In this document: in pieces, positions 63,101 to 64,000 of the stretch
Position numbering within the stretch: position 1 is the stretch's first letter
Layout of the letters: each line of letters starts with the position of its first letter
Origin: CAZMVY01 sp964617875
GTDB lineage: Bacteria; Planctomycetota; Phycisphaerae; UBA1845; PWPN01
Direction: 5' to 3'
Length of the DNA stretch: 64,000 bases
Assembly: GCA_964617875.1 (NCBI GenBank)
Contig: CAZUAI010000003.1
Coordinates: 62,001 to 126,000, forward strand
Notes under the pieces: model-generated
What the model was told of the DNA's origin: nothing
Databases searched by the model: none
The model's input: the letters and a program-made list of their open reading frames with translations, nothing else
Made by a program: the position numbers and the translations under genes

Positions 63101-64000
63101 GCTCGTTGTCAAGCACCAGCGGACCACGGGCTACTGGCTCGGCTGGAAGACCTCCCTCCAGCACTGGAACGACGATGCGTGCTGGCTCGATGAGAGCACG
63201 GGCGCTCCGACGTGGAGAGAACTCCGCTACGGCGACAACCACCCGATGATGCCCGATTCGATGGACCTCGCCTTCGCCATCACCGGCGTCGAGGAACCGG
63301 TGCCCACCGATCTCGACTTCGGCGATGCACCGGACCCGACCTACCCGACGCTGCTGGCAAACAATGGAGCGAGGCACATCATCGTGCCCGGCTTCCTGCT
63401 CGGCGGCCTGATCGACGCCGAGGCCAACGGCCAGCCCGACCCGACGGCCACCGGCGACGACCTCGCCGGCGTGGACGACGAGGACGGCGTGGTGTTCAAC
63501 ACGGCGCTCATCCCGAACGTACCGAATACCATCACAGTCACGGCGACGATCCCGGCGGGCGCGCCCGCCTACCTCAATGCGTGGCTCGACCTGAACGGGG
63601 ACGGCGACTGGGCCGACGCCGGCGAGCAGATCTTCACCGACCAGCCCGTGACCAGCGGGGCGAACGCCCTCACGTTCACACCCGGCGCCATCACGGCGGT
63701 CGGGAAGACCTTCGCCCGCTTCCGCCTCAGCAGCGCGATGGGTTTGACCCCCACCGGCCAGGCACCCGACGGCGAGGTCGAGGACTACGAGATCAGGATC
63801 GTGCCGATCAAGTGGCTGCAGCGGCCTGATCTCAGCCAATACGGCGTCGATGTCAGCAACCGCTACGTCCAGCTCGCCGACGACTTCCTGTGCACGCAGA
63901 GCGGGCCGATCACCGACTTCCACATCTGGACGTCGTTCCTGAACGACCTCGTTCCCGAGATTCCCAACGGCCTGACGATCACGCTGTACCTCTACGCCGA
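60174..64000 (+). CDS. Large secreted repeat protein with GEVED and DUF7901-like domains, 3' partial
   Basis: Open for 1275 codons to the window edge. An N-terminal signal segment (about residues 14-38, ending VALADP) is followed by a Gly-rich stretch and an N-terminal beta domain. A first DUF7901-like module (about 280-480: CADDWQCNSNQPVTDIHWWGSF, WLSIAAIW) precedes two GEVED modules (about 505-662 and 668-829) ending in PDGEVEDYQ and PDGEVEDYR. Then come a second DUF7901-like module (830-1045: LADDFRCTASGPITDFHLWTSF), a third GEVED module (1047-1206) and a third DUF7901-like start. GEVED loops are Asp-rich and probably bind calcium. AAAGGAG is 6 nt before the ATG. The C-terminus is unknown. 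Confidence 0.85.
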   Translation, partial: MSERRTEADSARRWKVCAGCAAVFFVATVGGGGVALADPNFLIDSQTEWQAALGGGGGGGGIVEPMAPPEWSAYMSQWSMFLMEGEPYPTTTVFVQPTLPQGQLYVYPGGGSGYPSDAGLVMVWAPTAPGEYASAWNYVYGLDPDLSNSVINVTVTAPQWGATGQIRNVSFGIRDAAGAIRSWHWKCGPGNPIPWGVPTTITITPSIASVNATTPVASGFMNNPAFNIVMSMRFIVDENARWVGGALPVPPPGSQVPVGLWNYWHNLMVTPAIQQKPPLYLKWSQPVVEWQPGLNPPVFNGWDERSIYASGTQRPICADDWQCNSNQPVTDIHWWGSFINWTQPTPPQLPQAFHIAIWTDKPAGGTNPWSHPDRLVWQTFCTNYTWNFAGYDHDPRGQVQNEACFQFNQVLRPEEWFHQDPGQNIYWLSIAAIWQQTPTYPWGWKTRPHMFQDAAVRITAVTPAWPPTIGSVWASGTRVLYPTSPETPWDFAFELSTEPPSIQEDFGDAPDPTYPTLLASNGARHVIVANVFLGAAIDAEGDGQQDPNALGDDNNGVDDEDGVVFAGPLVAGQPATITVTASVAGALDAWVDFEANGSWAEASNKVFNSVALSAGANALTFNVPAGATPGPTFARFRFSTAGGLSDTGPAPDGEVEDYQVVIKEAQLDFGDAPAPFPTLLANNGARHVIGSGLLLGNLIDAEPNGIPNPTATGDDTTGLADEDGVTFNTALFSGVPNTITVTVTMPGVGLPAFLNAWIDFNGDGDWADAGEQIFVNQPVVSGANALTFTPGAITAVGQTFARFRLSTQPGLTYTGPAPDGEVEDYRIGIVPVKWIQKPDLGTTGVDVEFAPASFTLADDFRCTASGPITDFHLWTSFRDDILPPLGLTSLTFTISIYTDVPAGPNNPYSHPGYMLWSKTFTPGTYNAGLCTHVAAGEWWHTPPAFWRFPGDFRVYQYDFAVTETEAFRQREGTIYWLVVKHQRTTGYWLGWKTSLQHWNDDACWLDESTGAPTWRELRYGDNHPMMPDSMDLAFAITGVEEPVPTDLDFGDAPDPTYPTLLANNGARHIIVPGFLLGGLIDAEANGQPDPTATGDDLAGVDDEDGVVFNTALIPNVPNTITVTATIPAGAPAYLNAWLDLNGDGDWADAGEQIFTDQPVTSGANALTFTPGAITAVGKTFARFRLSSAMGLTPTGQAPDGEVEDYEIRIVPIKWLQRPDLSQYGVDVSNRYVQLADDFLCTQSGPITDFHIWTSFLNDLVPEIPNGLTITLYLYA

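Noticed and set aside
60789..63923. Long minus-strand open frames opposite the GEVED gene
   Set aside because: They repeat themselves only because the GEVED modules repeat; no start signals or domains.
1..64000. tRNA or rRNA genes
   Set aside because: T-loop-like sequences were checked by eye; the only convincing one belongs to the tmRNA.

Overview
The window is high-GC bacterial chromosome, most likely from a planctomycete close to Phycisphaerae (inference). The pointers are a type II prepilin-like protein starting with the GFTLIELL...LPSMSKARE pattern typical of that group, a bL34 ribosomal protein starting MHYPRK, PEP-CTERM, dockerin-like and GEVED secreted proteins, many periplasmic polysaccharide enzymes, and numerous GC-rich palindromic intergenic repeats. 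There is no phage, integrase, CRISPR array or complete insertion sequence. Most genes have clear Shine-Dalgarno sequences.

Layout. 1-12 kb: CPBP membrane protease, a COG2231 DNA glycosylase, a repeat-rich gap with a 78-bp MITE-like element, a secreted beta-helix glycosidase (GH141-like), a GT9 glycosyltransferase carrying an in-frame palindrome, an orphan Bax1-type nuclease (DUF790) and a heterodimeric ABC exporter. 12-19 kb: pterin carbinolamine dehydratase, an enolase-superfamily enzyme, folE, a five-copy array of about 115 bp, then a translationally coupled pair of secreted carbohydrate-active proteins. 19-28 kb: HAD phosphatase, FtsX-type permease and a GH63-like lipoprotein in one direction; facing them a GH10-like protein without the usual catalytic glutamates, and an aroK-aroC-radical SAM operon. 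28-35 kb: a REC-histidine kinase with a response regulator, acetate kinase, a cohesin-like PEP-CTERM protein beside a dockerin-like lipoprotein, an unknown Ala/Ser/Gln-rich protein, thymidine kinase and rpmH.

35-46 kb: two-domain M16 peptidase, a Tat-exported beta-propeller protein and a heparinase II/III-type lyase, hldE, then cdaA-cdaR (c-di-AMP synthesis). 46-58 kb: citrate synthase, Xaa-Pro peptidase-accB-accC, PPi-type phosphofructokinase, tmRNA (ssrA, peptide tag ANDQPLRMAA), a corrinoid-type protein divergent from a UroD-like protein, a lipoprotein and prepilin-like protein, accD, and a sigma-28-type factor. 58.6-60.2 kb lacks a convincing intact gene. From 60174 to the window edge runs a large secreted protein of alternating GEVED and DUF7901-like domains that is cut off by the window end.

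Themes: degradation of complex polysaccharides (GH141-, GH63-, GH10-, GH43-like, PL12-like, RIFT-barrel and esterase proteins), surface display or assembly (PEP-CTERM, cohesin/dockerin, GEVED, prepilin) and core metabolism (fatty-acid initiation, shikimate, glycolysis, acetate, folate). The stronger unexplained signals are the tandem array, two families of short mobile-like repeats, a palindrome inside a glycosyltransferase gene, and enzymes whose usual active-site residues are replaced. I did not find a clearly new multi-gene system; the best candidates for unusual biology are listed as findings.
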